Shown in pieces: positions 1 to 7,400 of a stretch of 8,387 nt of DNA (its first letter is position 1; each line of letters begins with the position of its first letter). The notes below the pieces were generated by a model. The model was not told the DNA's origin and searched no databases. It was given only the letters and a program-made list of their open reading frames with translations. Source of the stretch: an uncultured Prevotella sp. (GTDB lineage Bacteria; Bacteroidota; Bacteroidia; Bacteroidales; Bacteroidaceae); assembly GCA_900762125.1 (NCBI GenBank), contig CAAFFL010000021.1, positions 1-8,387 on the forward strand. The letters run 5' to 3'. A program made the translations under genes and the position numbers.

Positions 1-1
1 G

Positions 2-271
2 GAGAACCTCATGAAGCGCACCGAGGAATACATCGAGACGGGCAACTACTCTGGCTACCGCGACGTCATGGCTGTGGCCGACGACATCAAGGACGAGCTC
101 TCACTGCTGCGCAAGACACAGATCGACCGCATGCAGAAGGAGAAGAACACCAAGAACTATAAGGTGTCGATCGTCTACCTGAACATCATCCAGGAGACGC
201 AGGCCTTCCTCGCCGTGATGCGCCATCAGCTCCGTGCCACGAAGAAGTTCATGGAGGAGCCGGTGCTCTAG
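2..271 (+). CDS. C-terminal fragment of a probable phosphate transporter (PhoU-like tail)
   Basis: The reading frame is open from the window edge, so the 5' end lies outside; the ATG at 11 is probably internal because ENL codons precede it in frame. About 89 residues are visible, ending at the TAG at 269-271. The fragment is hydrophilic and helical, rich in K, E, R and Q, with no membrane segment. The ending (a YLNIIQETQAFL stretch, then RHQLRATKKF) resembles the cytoplasmic PhoU-like tail found at the C-terminus of Bacteroidales PiT-family or Na/Pi-cotransporter-family phosphate transporters. That family assignment is from memory of the tail pattern, with no transporter domain in view. The polyphosphate genes downstream fit a phosphate-uptake role, but that is context only. 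A stand-alone PhoU-like protein is the main alternative. Confidence 0.5.
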   Translation, partial: ENLMKRTEEYIETGNYSGYRDVMAVADDIKDELSLLRKTQIDRMQKEKNTKNYKVSIVYLNIIQETQAFLAVMRHQLRATKKFMEEPVL

Positions 272-334
272 TGAAAAACCTTTAAGCAGATAAGCTATGC
301 ACTGAATAGAGTCATCTTAAAATTCCATAGGCTG

Positions 335-430
335 AAGAGAACAGAACAACAAGCCTCTGCCACGTCTCGACAGGCAAGAACGCCTGCTTACGGGGACGGG
401 AGAATGAGAGCTTCGTGACGCTGTTCTCTT
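335..430. other. Nested inverted repeats, possible structured RNA or 5' leader element
   Basis: The 213-bp gap between the first gene and the fusion gene contains no credible ORF but can fold into a long hairpin. AAGAGAACAG (335-344) is the exact reverse complement of CTGTTCTCTT (421-430). Inside it, 351-358 pairs with 407-413 with one bulged base. Then 363-368 pairs with 393-398, including one G-U pair. At the tip, CAGGC (371-375) pairs with GCCTG (382-386) around a 6-nt loop. No T-run follows position 430, so it is not a typical intrinsic terminator. It lies 54 bases before the ATG of the next gene and could be a leader structure or a small RNA. I recognise no Rfam family and see no clear promoter in front of it. 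Confidence 0.35.
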
Positions 431-484
431 GTGCCGTTTCAATAAGATAGGAGAAAACTAAAACATACAAAGCATTTCAAAATT

Positions 485-1891
485 ATGAAAAAGGACAAGA
501 AAGCAATCCTTGACGCCCTGAACAAAGAGACTAAGATCAATACCAAGTTCTTCGGATTCATCCTGAATAAGCTGTTCAGCCGTCTACAGAGCGACGACTA
601 CGAATACGATGGCAAAGTGGCTTACACCGCTGACATGAAGGCCCTCATCTGCTGCATGAGTGACGACAAGGAGATCGTCATCCCCGAGGGCGTGGAGGAG
701 ATTGGTGACATGGCCTTCCATGGCGACGCCTACCTGAAGAAGATCACTTTCCCCTCAACGCTGAAGAAGATTGGCAAGGATGCCTTCTCTGAATGCCAGA
801 ACCTTGAAGAGATCACGATCCCCGCCTCCGTCGACACCATCCGCGGCTATGCCTTTGGCGACTGCGACGGACTAAAGGACATCACCTTCGAGGGTCAGCC
901 ACAGCTGCTCGCACGCGGCATCTTCGAGGACTGCGACGGTCTGCGCACCATCATCGTCCCCGACGGCACGGCCAAGGCCTTCCGCAAGGCACTGCGCCTC
1001 GGCGGCGACCTCGACTACATCATCGTCCAGAAGAACAGTAAGTTTGCACCCGACGAGGAGAGCAACATCATGTGGAGCAAGCGCATGCAGGAGGAGGGGG
1101 TGAATGTCGTCTTCGGCGTCGAGGGTCTGAAGATCCACTCCAAACTGCTGCACATCGAGTCGACGAAGGGCAACATCGCCTGCGTCGGCACGGGCAACTT
1201 CCATGAGGGCAACGCGAAGATCTACACCGACTACCTGATGATGACGGCCAATCCGAAGATCGTCAACGAGGTACACAAGGTGTTCGACTTCATCGACCGC
1301 CCATTCGCCCCCGTGCGCTTCAACGAGCTGCTCGTATCTCCCAACAGCAACAAGACCCGCGTGCTGCGCCTCTTCGACAACGAGATCCGCAATGCCCGTC
1401 AGGGCAAGGAAGCGTGGGTGAAGATCAAGATCAACCACATCACAGACGAGGACATGGTGAAGAAGATCTACCAGGCATCGCAGGCCGGCGTGAAGATGGA
1501 CATCCTCATCCGTGGCAACTGCTCCATCGTGCCGGGCGTGCCAGGTCTCAGCGAGAACATCCGCTGCGTGGGCATCATCGACCGCTACCTCGAGCACTCC
1601 CGCATCCTCGTCTTTGCCAATGGCGGCGAGCCACGCTACTACATTGGTTCTTCGGACTGGATGCCGCGCAACCTCATCAACCGCATCGAGGTGATGACGC
1701 CCGTCTACGACCCCGACATGCAGCAGGATGTGCTCCGCACCGTGGAATTCGGCATGCGTGACAACTGCAACGGCCGCCTTGTCGACGGCGAGGGTGGCGA
1801 CCAGATCCAGACGGTGCCCATGGGCCAGAAACCCTTCCGCTCACAGGAGGAGCTCAACAATGCTTACATCAAAGAAAACGAAGGAAAATGA
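485..1891 (+). CDS. ppk1: Chimeric protein: BspA-type leucine-rich repeats fused to the C-terminal part of polyphosphate kinase 1
   Basis: PPK1 makes polyphosphate reversibly from ATP and is normally about 690-720 residues (N, head, C1, C2 domains). This 468-residue protein has only the end of it. Residues 1-60 are a charged, cytosolic-type N-terminus without a signal peptide. Residues ~62-160 hold four to five LRR_5/BspA repeats of 23-24 residues (IP..V..I...AF..C..L..I). From D190 to the end it follows E. coli PPK1 from about D407. H218 in KIHSKL matches the autophosphorylated H435. Y247 matches ATP-contacting Y468. R343 and H371 match R564 and H592. The part carrying R375 is absent, and R405 aligns with an alanine (A188). 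The kinase part is therefore probably inactive alone, which is inference. The start at 485 has an AT-rich leader, and the ATG is followed by a Lys-rich start. The stop overlaps the ppx start. It could be a genuine fusion, a decaying gene or an assembly chimera. Confidence 0.85.
   Translation: MKKDKKAILDALNKETKINTKFFGFILNKLFSRLQSDDYEYDGKVAYTADMKALICCMSDDKEIVIPEGVEEIGDMAFHGDAYLKKITFPSTLKKIGKDAFSECQNLEEITIPASVDTIRGYAFGDCDGLKDITFEGQPQLLARGIFEDCDGLRTIIVPDGTAKAFRKALRLGGDLDYIIVQKNSKFAPDEESNIMWSKRMQEEGVNVVFGVEGLKIHSKLLHIESTKGNIACVGTGNFHEGNAKIYTDYLMMTANPKIVNEVHKVFDFIDRPFAPVRFNELLVSPNSNKTRVLRLFDNEIRNARQGKEAWVKIKINHITDEDMVKKIYQASQAGVKMDILIRGNCSIVPGVPGLSENIRCVGIIDRYLEHSRILVFANGGEPRYYIGSSDWMPRNLINRIEVMTPVYDPDMQQDVLRTVEFGMRDNCNGRLVDGEGGDQIQTVPMGQKPFRSQEELNNAYIKENEGK
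1031..1057 (+). other. Fusion junction between the leucine-rich-repeat and PPK1 segments
   Basis: Residues up to about V181-N184 belong to the repeat domain (last strand DYIIVQ). From D190 (codon 1052-1054) the protein follows PPK1 (DEESNI.WSKRM). The bridge NSKFAP, residues 184-189, fits neither well: PPK1 normally has a K/A-R-F-D-E-E pattern here. The frame is maintained across the join. The GACGAGGAG at 1052-1060 encodes DEE, a sequence likely to recur in acidic C-termini, so a short shared sequence could have mediated the join. That mechanism is a guess. Confidence 0.6.
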
Positions 1892-2787
1892 AAGAACAAT
1901 CTGCGGCGACCTACGCCGCTATCGATATTGGCTCCAACGGTGCCCGACTGCTCATCAAACGCTTCACTCCACGGGAGAACGAGCCCGCGGAGGTGGAGAA
2001 ACTGATGTTTGTCCGCGTGCCGCTGCGTCTGGGTCAGGACGTGTTCACCCTGGGCAAGATCTCCGAACAACGCTATCGCATGATGCTCCACATGCTCAAG
2101 GGCTACATCCAGTTTATGAAGCTCTATGGCGTCGACCGCTATCGCGCCTGTGCCACTTCGGCGATGCGAGACGCGGAGAATGGCAAGAAGGTCATGAAAC
2201 GCCTGGAGGAGAAGACCGGCGTGAAGCTGGAGATCATCAAGGGCGAGGAGGAGGCTGGCCTGCTCTTCGACAACCTTGTGGAGAAGACCGACAGCAACGA
2301 GGGCTGCTTCGCCTACATCGACGTGGGTGGTGGCTCCACGGAGATCTCGCTCATCCACGACGGCACCCTCGCCGACAGCCACTCCTACAACATCGGTACG
2401 TTGCGTCTCTTGGCGGGACAGGTGACACGCGAGGAGAAGGACGAGCTCCGGCAGGGTCTCACGGAGTATGCCACCCGCTTTGGCAAGGTGACGATCATTG
2501 GCTCCGGCGGTAACATCAACAAACTCTGTAAGCTCGGCAACACGAAGAAATCGAATGAGCTTGCCGTCGCCGACCTCCAGAAGATCTATGACCAGCTGAA
2601 GCCGATGTCCGTGGAACAGCGTATGGAGACCTACGGTATGCGCACCGACCGTGCGGACGTCATCGTCCCCGCCGCGGAGATCTTTCTTCACTGTGCGGAG
2701 TATCTGGAGTGCGACACGATCAAGGTGCCGAACATCTCCCTGGCCGACTCTATCGTCGACGGTCTGTATAAAGAGATGTCCAAATAA
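1888..2787 (+). CDS. ppx: Exopolyphosphatase, Ppx/GppA family
   Basis: Ppx/GppA enzymes hydrolyse terminal phosphates from polyphosphate, or pppGpp in the GppA branch; they are cytosolic ASKHA-fold proteins. The 299 residues show the family blocks in order. The phosphate-1 loop is AIDIGSNGARLLI (11-23). ATSAMRDAENG lies at 89-99. The acidic catalytic block GEEEAGLLF is at 119-127, with E121/E122 the likely general base. The phosphate-2 loop YIDVGGGSTEISLI (143-156) contains metal-binding D145. GSGGNINKL (205-213) is the adenosine-like motif region. The length equals the two N-terminal lobes only; the C-terminal HD-like domain of the ~500-residue E. coli PPX is absent, as is common for Bacteroidetes members. 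The ATG lies within the stop of the upstream gene (ATGA), indicating translational coupling. Activity on polyphosphate rather than pppGpp is inferred from the linkage to ppk1. Confidence 0.93.
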   Translation: MKEQSAATYAAIDIGSNGARLLIKRFTPRENEPAEVEKLMFVRVPLRLGQDVFTLGKISEQRYRMMLHMLKGYIQFMKLYGVDRYRACATSAMRDAENGKKVMKRLEEKTGVKLEIIKGEEEAGLLFDNLVEKTDSNEGCFAYIDVGGGSTEISLIHDGTLADSHSYNIGTLRLLAGQVTREEKDELRQGLTEYATRFGKVTIIGSGGNINKLCKLGNTKKSNELAVADLQKIYDQLKPMSVEQRMETYGMRTDRADVIVPAAEIFLHCAEYLECDTIKVPNISLADSIVDGLYKEMSK

Positions 2788-2831
2788 GCAAATATTTGTC
2801 GTCATCTGCCGGTATAGACCTAAAAAAGTGC

Positions 2832-2846
2832 TACCTTTGCATTGTT
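2832..2846 (+). promoter_or_regulatory. Promoter for the uracil permease gene (Bacteroidetes -7 element)
   Basis: TACCTTTG at 2832-2839 matches the Bacteroidetes housekeeping -7 form TAnnTTTG exactly, in the 79-bp gap between ppx and the permease gene. Transcription would start near 2845, giving a leader of about 20 bases before the ATG at 2867. No TTTG -33 element is found at the usual 19-21 bp spacing; the nearest TTTG, at 2795-2798, is too far. The leader is A-rich (ATAACTAAAAACAGAGTAA) with no Shine-Dalgarno sequence, as is normal for this phylum. Confidence 0.65.
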
Positions 2847-2866
2847 TATAACTAAAAACAGAGTAA

Positions 2867-4072
2867 ATGGACGCACCTGTACTATCCCCATTCCGCAAGA
2901 CTGTCGTCGGCGTGCAGTTCTTGTTCGTGGCCTTTGGCGCCACGGTCCTCGTGCCACTGCTGGTAGGCCTTGACCCTGCCACGGCACTGTTCACCGCCGG
3001 TCTGGGCACCTTTCTCTTCCACTTTGTGACGAAGGGGAAGGTGCCTATTTTCCTCGGCAGCAGTTTCGCCTTCATCGCACCGATCATCCAGGCATCGAAA
3101 CAATGGGGCATGGCGGGCACACTGGCGGGCATTGTCGGCGTGGCAGCTGTCTACTTCTTCATGAGTGCCTTGATCAAGTGGCAAGGCAAGAAGCTTCTCG
3201 ACCGCATCTTCCCACCGGTGGTCATCGGACCAATCATCATCCTCATTGGACTGTCGCTGTCACCCTCTGCCGTGGACATGGCGAAGACCAACTGGCCGTT
3301 GGCCTTGGTGTCGCTCGTCACGGCTATCCTCGTGTTGACGCTGGGTAAGGGTATGCTGAAGCTGGTACCCATCGTCTGCGGCATCGCCGTGGGCTATGTC
3401 GTCGCGATCTGCCTGGGGCTGGTCGACTTTACAGGTGTGCAGCAGGCGGCATGGTTTGCGTTGCCGGGCTCCATCGCCCACTTCCATTTGCCGGAGTTCA
3501 GCTGGCAGCCGATCGTCTTCATGATCCCCGTGGCCATAGCGCCCGTCATCGAACATATCGGTGATGTATATGTCGTGAGCTCCGTGGCAGGCAAAGATTT
3601 CACGAAGGACCCGGGCCTGCACCGCACGATGCTCGGCGACGGACTGGCATGTCTTGCCGCAGCATTCCTCGGCGGCCCTCCCGTGACGACCTACTCTGAG
3701 GTCACCGGTGCCATGCAGATCACCCGAGTGAAGGACCCGATGGTCATCCGCATCGCCGGTGCCACGGCCATCGTCTTCTCCGTCATCGGGAAGCTCAGCG
3801 CCCTGCTGCAATCTATACCACAGGCCGTTCTCGGCGGCATCATGCTCCTGCTGTTTGGCTCCATCGCCACCGTCGGCGTGCAGAACCTCATCCAGCACAA
3901 GGTGAACCTCAACGACACCCGCAACATCATCATCGTCTCCGTGACGCTCACCATGGGCATCGGCGGCGCAGTGATGAACTTGGGTTCCTTCAGCATGAGT
4001 GGCATCGGCCTCTCCGCCGTCATTGGCGTCGTCCTCAACCTCCTGCTGCCGAAAGGAAAGAAGGCGGAATGA
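2867..4072 (+). CDS. uraA: Uracil/xanthine-type permease, NCS2 family (UraA-like)
   Basis: NCS2 proteins are inner-membrane proton symporters for uracil, xanthine or related bases. The 401 residues are mostly hydrophobic segments (about 12-14 helices), close to the 429 of E. coli UraA. The family features are clear. An N-terminal VGVQFLFVAFGATVLVP block is at 14-30 and LGSSFAFIAPI at 63-73. The substrate-site block IEHIGDVYVVS (228-238) carries E229, matching UraA E241. DPGLHRTMLGDGL lies at 248-260 and TTYSEVTGAMQITR at 274-287, where E278 matches UraA E290. IPQAVLGGIMLLLFGSIATVG (317-337) fits the NCS2 signature. D233 replaces UraA H245, a substitution seen in other EHIGD-type members. The gene has its own promoter and ends at the bidirectional terminator. 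Uracil is the likeliest substrate because the spacing and residues follow UraA, but xanthine is not excluded. Confidence 0.9.
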   Translation: MDAPVLSPFRKTVVGVQFLFVAFGATVLVPLLVGLDPATALFTAGLGTFLFHFVTKGKVPIFLGSSFAFIAPIIQASKQWGMAGTLAGIVGVAAVYFFMSALIKWQGKKLLDRIFPPVVIGPIIILIGLSLSPSAVDMAKTNWPLALVSLVTAILVLTLGKGMLKLVPIVCGIAVGYVVAICLGLVDFTGVQQAAWFALPGSIAHFHLPEFSWQPIVFMIPVAIAPVIEHIGDVYVVSSVAGKDFTKDPGLHRTMLGDGLACLAAAFLGGPPVTTYSEVTGAMQITRVKDPMVIRIAGATAIVFSVIGKLSALLQSIPQAVLGGIMLLLFGSIATVGVQNLIQHKVNLNDTRNIIIVSVTLTMGIGGAVMNLGSFSMSGIGLSAVIGVVLNLLLPKGKKAE

Positions 4073-4166
4073 GGCAAATGACTACGAATTGGGCCAAGGC
4101 AAAAAGACAATAGAACAAAGACTCAATAGACCATAAGGCAAAGGTACAGAATTTCCATAAAAGAAT

Positions 4167-4209
4167 CATGCTCTCCGGACAATGTATCCAGAGAGCATGT
4201 TTTGTTTTT
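4167..4209. terminator. Bidirectional intrinsic terminator between convergent genes
   Basis: CATGCTCTC (4167-4175) and GAGAGCATG (4191-4199) form a perfect 9-bp stem. A C/A mismatch and an inner GGA/TCC pairing follow, with a 7-base loop. On the plus strand a T-rich tract (TTTTGTTTTTA) follows directly. On the minus strand the reverse complement of 4157-4165 gives TTCTTTTAT. It can therefore end transcription from the permease gene and from the minus-strand unit. Confidence 0.88.
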
Positions 4210-4225
4210 ATAGCGTCACGTGTCG

Positions 4226-4423
4226 TTACTCCCAGACGCTCCCCTGCGAGTTGTCGATGGCCGGTTCCTCGTTGACGGGCGTGAAGGAACCGTCCTTGGC
4301 GTAGTGTTCCTCACCGCCGATCGCTTCCTGGGCACTCCCAATGTTGAAGCCTGTGCCATCCATAAGTGGTTCCAGACTACGTACCCGGATCTGCGGCTGA
4401 ATATACTTCTTTGCTGTCTTCAT
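4226..4423 (-). CDS. Small acidic hypothetical protein (MKxxKKYIxP type)
   Basis: This is a 65-residue reading frame starting MKTAKKYIQPQIRVRSLEPL and ending in an acidic stretch that finishes SVWE. It has a basic N-terminus, a Gly/Asp/Glu-rich body and a terminal Trp-Glu. I do not know its function. The pattern of a short basic MKK.YI.P start followed by an acidic tail recalls small, unnamed Prevotella/Bacteroides proteins. The start at 4423 was preferred because it has a purine-rich GGAAGAA directly upstream and gives the family-like N-terminus. An upstream in-frame ATG at 4471 would give 81 residues and begin 5 bases after the stop of the CotH gene. It is co-directional with that gene and ends just before the terminator, so co-transcription is likely. 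Confidence 0.6.
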   Translation of the reverse strand: MKTAKKYIQPQIRVRSLEPLMDGTGFNIGSAQEAIGGEEHYAKDGSFTPVNEEPAIDNSQGSVWE

Positions 4424-4476
4424 TTCTTCCAAATGGTTTGTTTGCTGCATCATAGTTATTGCAAAAATCATAGTAC

Positions 4477-7400
4477 TTACTTCACGATATACTTCTTACC
4501 GCCTTTAATGTATACGCCCTTCACAGGACGGCTGATGCGCTGTCCGGCAAGGTTGTAGATGGCATCGGGTGCTGCGATGACGGCACCGCGGATCTGGCTG
4601 ATCGTTGTCGTCGACGGATCACCCTCGATACTTACGCGAGCCTTGGCGGCAGCAGGCTTCTCCACGATGAAATAGCAGCGCGTACCGTCGTGGCTGTAGT
4701 TACTCGTCGTGGCTATGAAAAGCTTGTTGTCACGGCCGAGGAAGAGGTTCGTGCCATCCGTCGCGAGGTCCACATGGTTGATGTTGGCCTTAAACTGATG
4801 AGCGTTGTTGTCGAAGGACACCGTCTGGTCCTTGCCACCCTCCTTATAGGAGATGGTGACGTTCGAGAACTTCAGTTCCGGAGAGTCAACGGTCGGCTTA
4901 ATGATGTACGGCACGCCATGCTTCACCTGCTTCGACGAGGATGCCGTGAACTTCATGACATCGCCATCCGTAGCGGTATGCTCCTGCAGCTCGTAGTCGC
5001 CACCAATGGCGGTCTTCATCTCCTCCTCAGAGACGTTGAACGGCAGGCAGAGCGTATTCCAAACACCTCCGTGAAGCGTGCGACCCTTGATAGTGATATT
5101 CACGTTGGTGTTGTTATGGTCCATGAGCTTTGAGTCAGCAAGGCTTAAGCTCGGGTCGAAGATGTAGTCCACTGCCTTCCCCGCTGCCATATCGGCGAAC
5201 TTCGCGGTGAGATAAGCGAAGCGGTCTTTGAAGTAGTCGCTGATCTTCTGGATCTCGGCATCCTCCGTGGAGGTACGACTCCATCCTGAGCCTTCATCCG
5301 TAGCAGCGGCGAAGTTATCCGCCTGCGTCTCGCTGACGGCGGTCTTCAGGTCGTTAAGCTTCGACTGCAGGGTGGAGAGAAGCGTTTCATGGATGGCCGT
5401 CCATCGATCATTGACACCTTTCTTGAACCAATCCTGCTTCCACAGCTCCTGCAGCTTCTGCTTCCAGACACCGTTGTCGGCGAAGGTAGAGAGCAGGCCC
5501 TTATAGGAACCGGTCGTTGTGAGGTCGGTCATGTCGAGCGGATGCTTATCGTTGTTGCCGTAAGCCTCCTCGTTGCCCCACAGTGGACCGAAGAAGAGCT
5601 TCCCGCCGGCCACATTACTTTTATAGGTATAGATGGACGAGAACTGCTTGTAGTCGCCGAGCACCTCAGAGGCAATGTACCAGTTGATGAACGACGTCTG
5701 GTCGACATTGTTCTCTACGTCTGTCCAGAACGTGCTGTTGAACCAGTCGCCGATGATCGCCTTCGTAGCGTCGGCAGTGCCAGCTGCGGCGAGGTCATCA
5801 GAATCCGGATTCTTGATGTTGATGTACGGGTGGGAGTCGTCGCCGGCCACATAGAGGTCACTAGCGTCCACCTCATCCTTGTCGTCGAGCTCCAGCAGCC
5901 AGTCGTTGTCCTTATTGCCACCCGTGACGAGGGCGCGTCCCTCCTCTGCTTTCACGCGGTCGGTGACCTGATAGGTGCCGAGATACGTGTCGTTCAGATA
6001 GAGGTCAACAAACTGATAACGTGGCGTGAAGGCCATGTTCAGGCCGTCACCCAGCTCCTTCGTCAAAGCATTGCGGACAAGCGACGGGTCCTTGGTGTTG
6101 GACAGCAGCACCCACTGCTTGTATTTAGCACCACCGAAGACAGCTTGCTTATTGTTGAACTTGATACGGTAGGAGTTCTTCTTACCAGCTATACCCGTGC
6201 CCTGATACTGGATGCTGAAAGCAGCGTTGGTAAAGTCGGTGCCGAGCTTCAGGAGGTTGTCCTTATCGAGCACCTGCATCTTTGTGGCTGTTGCCCACTC
6301 GTGGCCGATGGTTGGTGCATCAATATAGATCGTCGGCACACTGGCATTCTTCTGAGCACGCGGCTCGGTGTAGGTGGGTGAGCCAAGCTCTGTCCACTCT
6401 GTCTCAATAGATGTCTTAACGAAGTTGATGCGATCCTTCAGGTAGTCTTTCAACTGTTGGAGATACTGCGCCTGAGTGGTATAGCCATGGGCAGGATTAA
6501 TCTTGTCGATGCCGCCAGGGATAACATCCTCTATCTTCCAGCGGGTGAAGTTTAACGCCCATGTTTTCGCCGTCTTTTGGCCAAGTTCATCGATATTGGC
6601 GCAAAGGTTGTCATAAAGCCCTGCAGATGTCAGCTTGTCCATCATCGTCTTCATTCTGGCCACAAACTGCCCATCTTTGTTGAGCGTATTGATGAAGAGA
6701 GAACGCAGCAAACCATTCTCAACATTCTCCACCATCTTATCGGCGGGGTCGTAGGTGCAGTTGCCATACGCGAGATCCTTATCCCAAATCGGTCCCCAGT
6801 AGAGCAGCTTGTCTGCATCTCCACGGTATGCTTTGATAGTCATCATACCATCGTAGTCGCCCGTGATGTTGGTGTCAATATAGAATTTGGCGATTGACTC
6901 TTCATTATTATACTCGCGCCACTTATACCCCGCACCAGTATAGTTATTAAACGATGCATTCCAGCTGTCGAGCCACGTTTTCATTTCCGTTTTCAGGGAG
7001 TCTTTCTGTGCATTGGTGTAGTCGTCGGTGTCTGGATTCTTGATGCTCACCATATAGCCATTGGTGATGCTTGGCTTGTCCAGCATATCCTGACGTCCCT
7101 GGAACTCAAACATCCAGCCAGTGTCCTCATTGACGTTCACGCGGTCAGCGTCGGCCTCCACCTGGTCACTGATCTGATAGCAGCCACGGTAATCACCATT
7201 GATGACGAGATCCACAAACTGATAGCCAGGATTGAACGGCATGCCGATGGCCTTGCCAAGATGGTAGGTCACGGCGTTGCGGATGAGCGAGCGGTCAAAG
7301 ACGTTAGCCAGCAGCGTCCAGTTGCGCTTGGTGTAGCCTGCACCGAGGAGGTCGTGCTTGTGCTTCTTGGCAAACTTCAAGCGGTACGCGCGCTTCGATG

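Noticed and set aside
335..430. Nested hairpin considered as SRP RNA, tmRNA or a known riboswitch
   Set aside because: The conserved GGAA-loop helix of SRP RNA and the tRNA-like end of tmRNA are absent, and no riboswitch core that I know fits; it is kept only as an unassigned structure.
872..1597. 241-residue open frame on the minus strand
   Set aside because: It is antisense to the PPK1 segment. The composition is dominated by A, V, D, H and L with no recognisable motif.
2761..2820. Possible stem GGTCT/AGACC spanning the ppx stop, considered as a ppx terminator
   Set aside because: The stem needs G-U pairs and a loop of about 40 bases, and an A-run rather than a T-run follows on the plus strand. 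It is likely chance.
1864..3132. 422-residue open frame on the minus strand
   Set aside because: It lies opposite ppx and the permease start, both with clear family motifs. Its translation is low-complexity, rich in H, D, V and L, and crosses the promoter region, so it is a codon-bias shadow.
4220..4558. 112-residue open frame on the plus strand across the small minus-strand gene
   Set aside because: It crosses the gap between two minus-strand genes, starts inside the terminator-proximal region and has no family pattern; the minus-strand frame fits better.
5389..6381. 330-residue open frame on the plus strand
   Set aside because: It lies wholly opposite the second CotH domain, whose motifs are unambiguous. 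The V/L/E/R-rich translation is typical of an antisense shadow.
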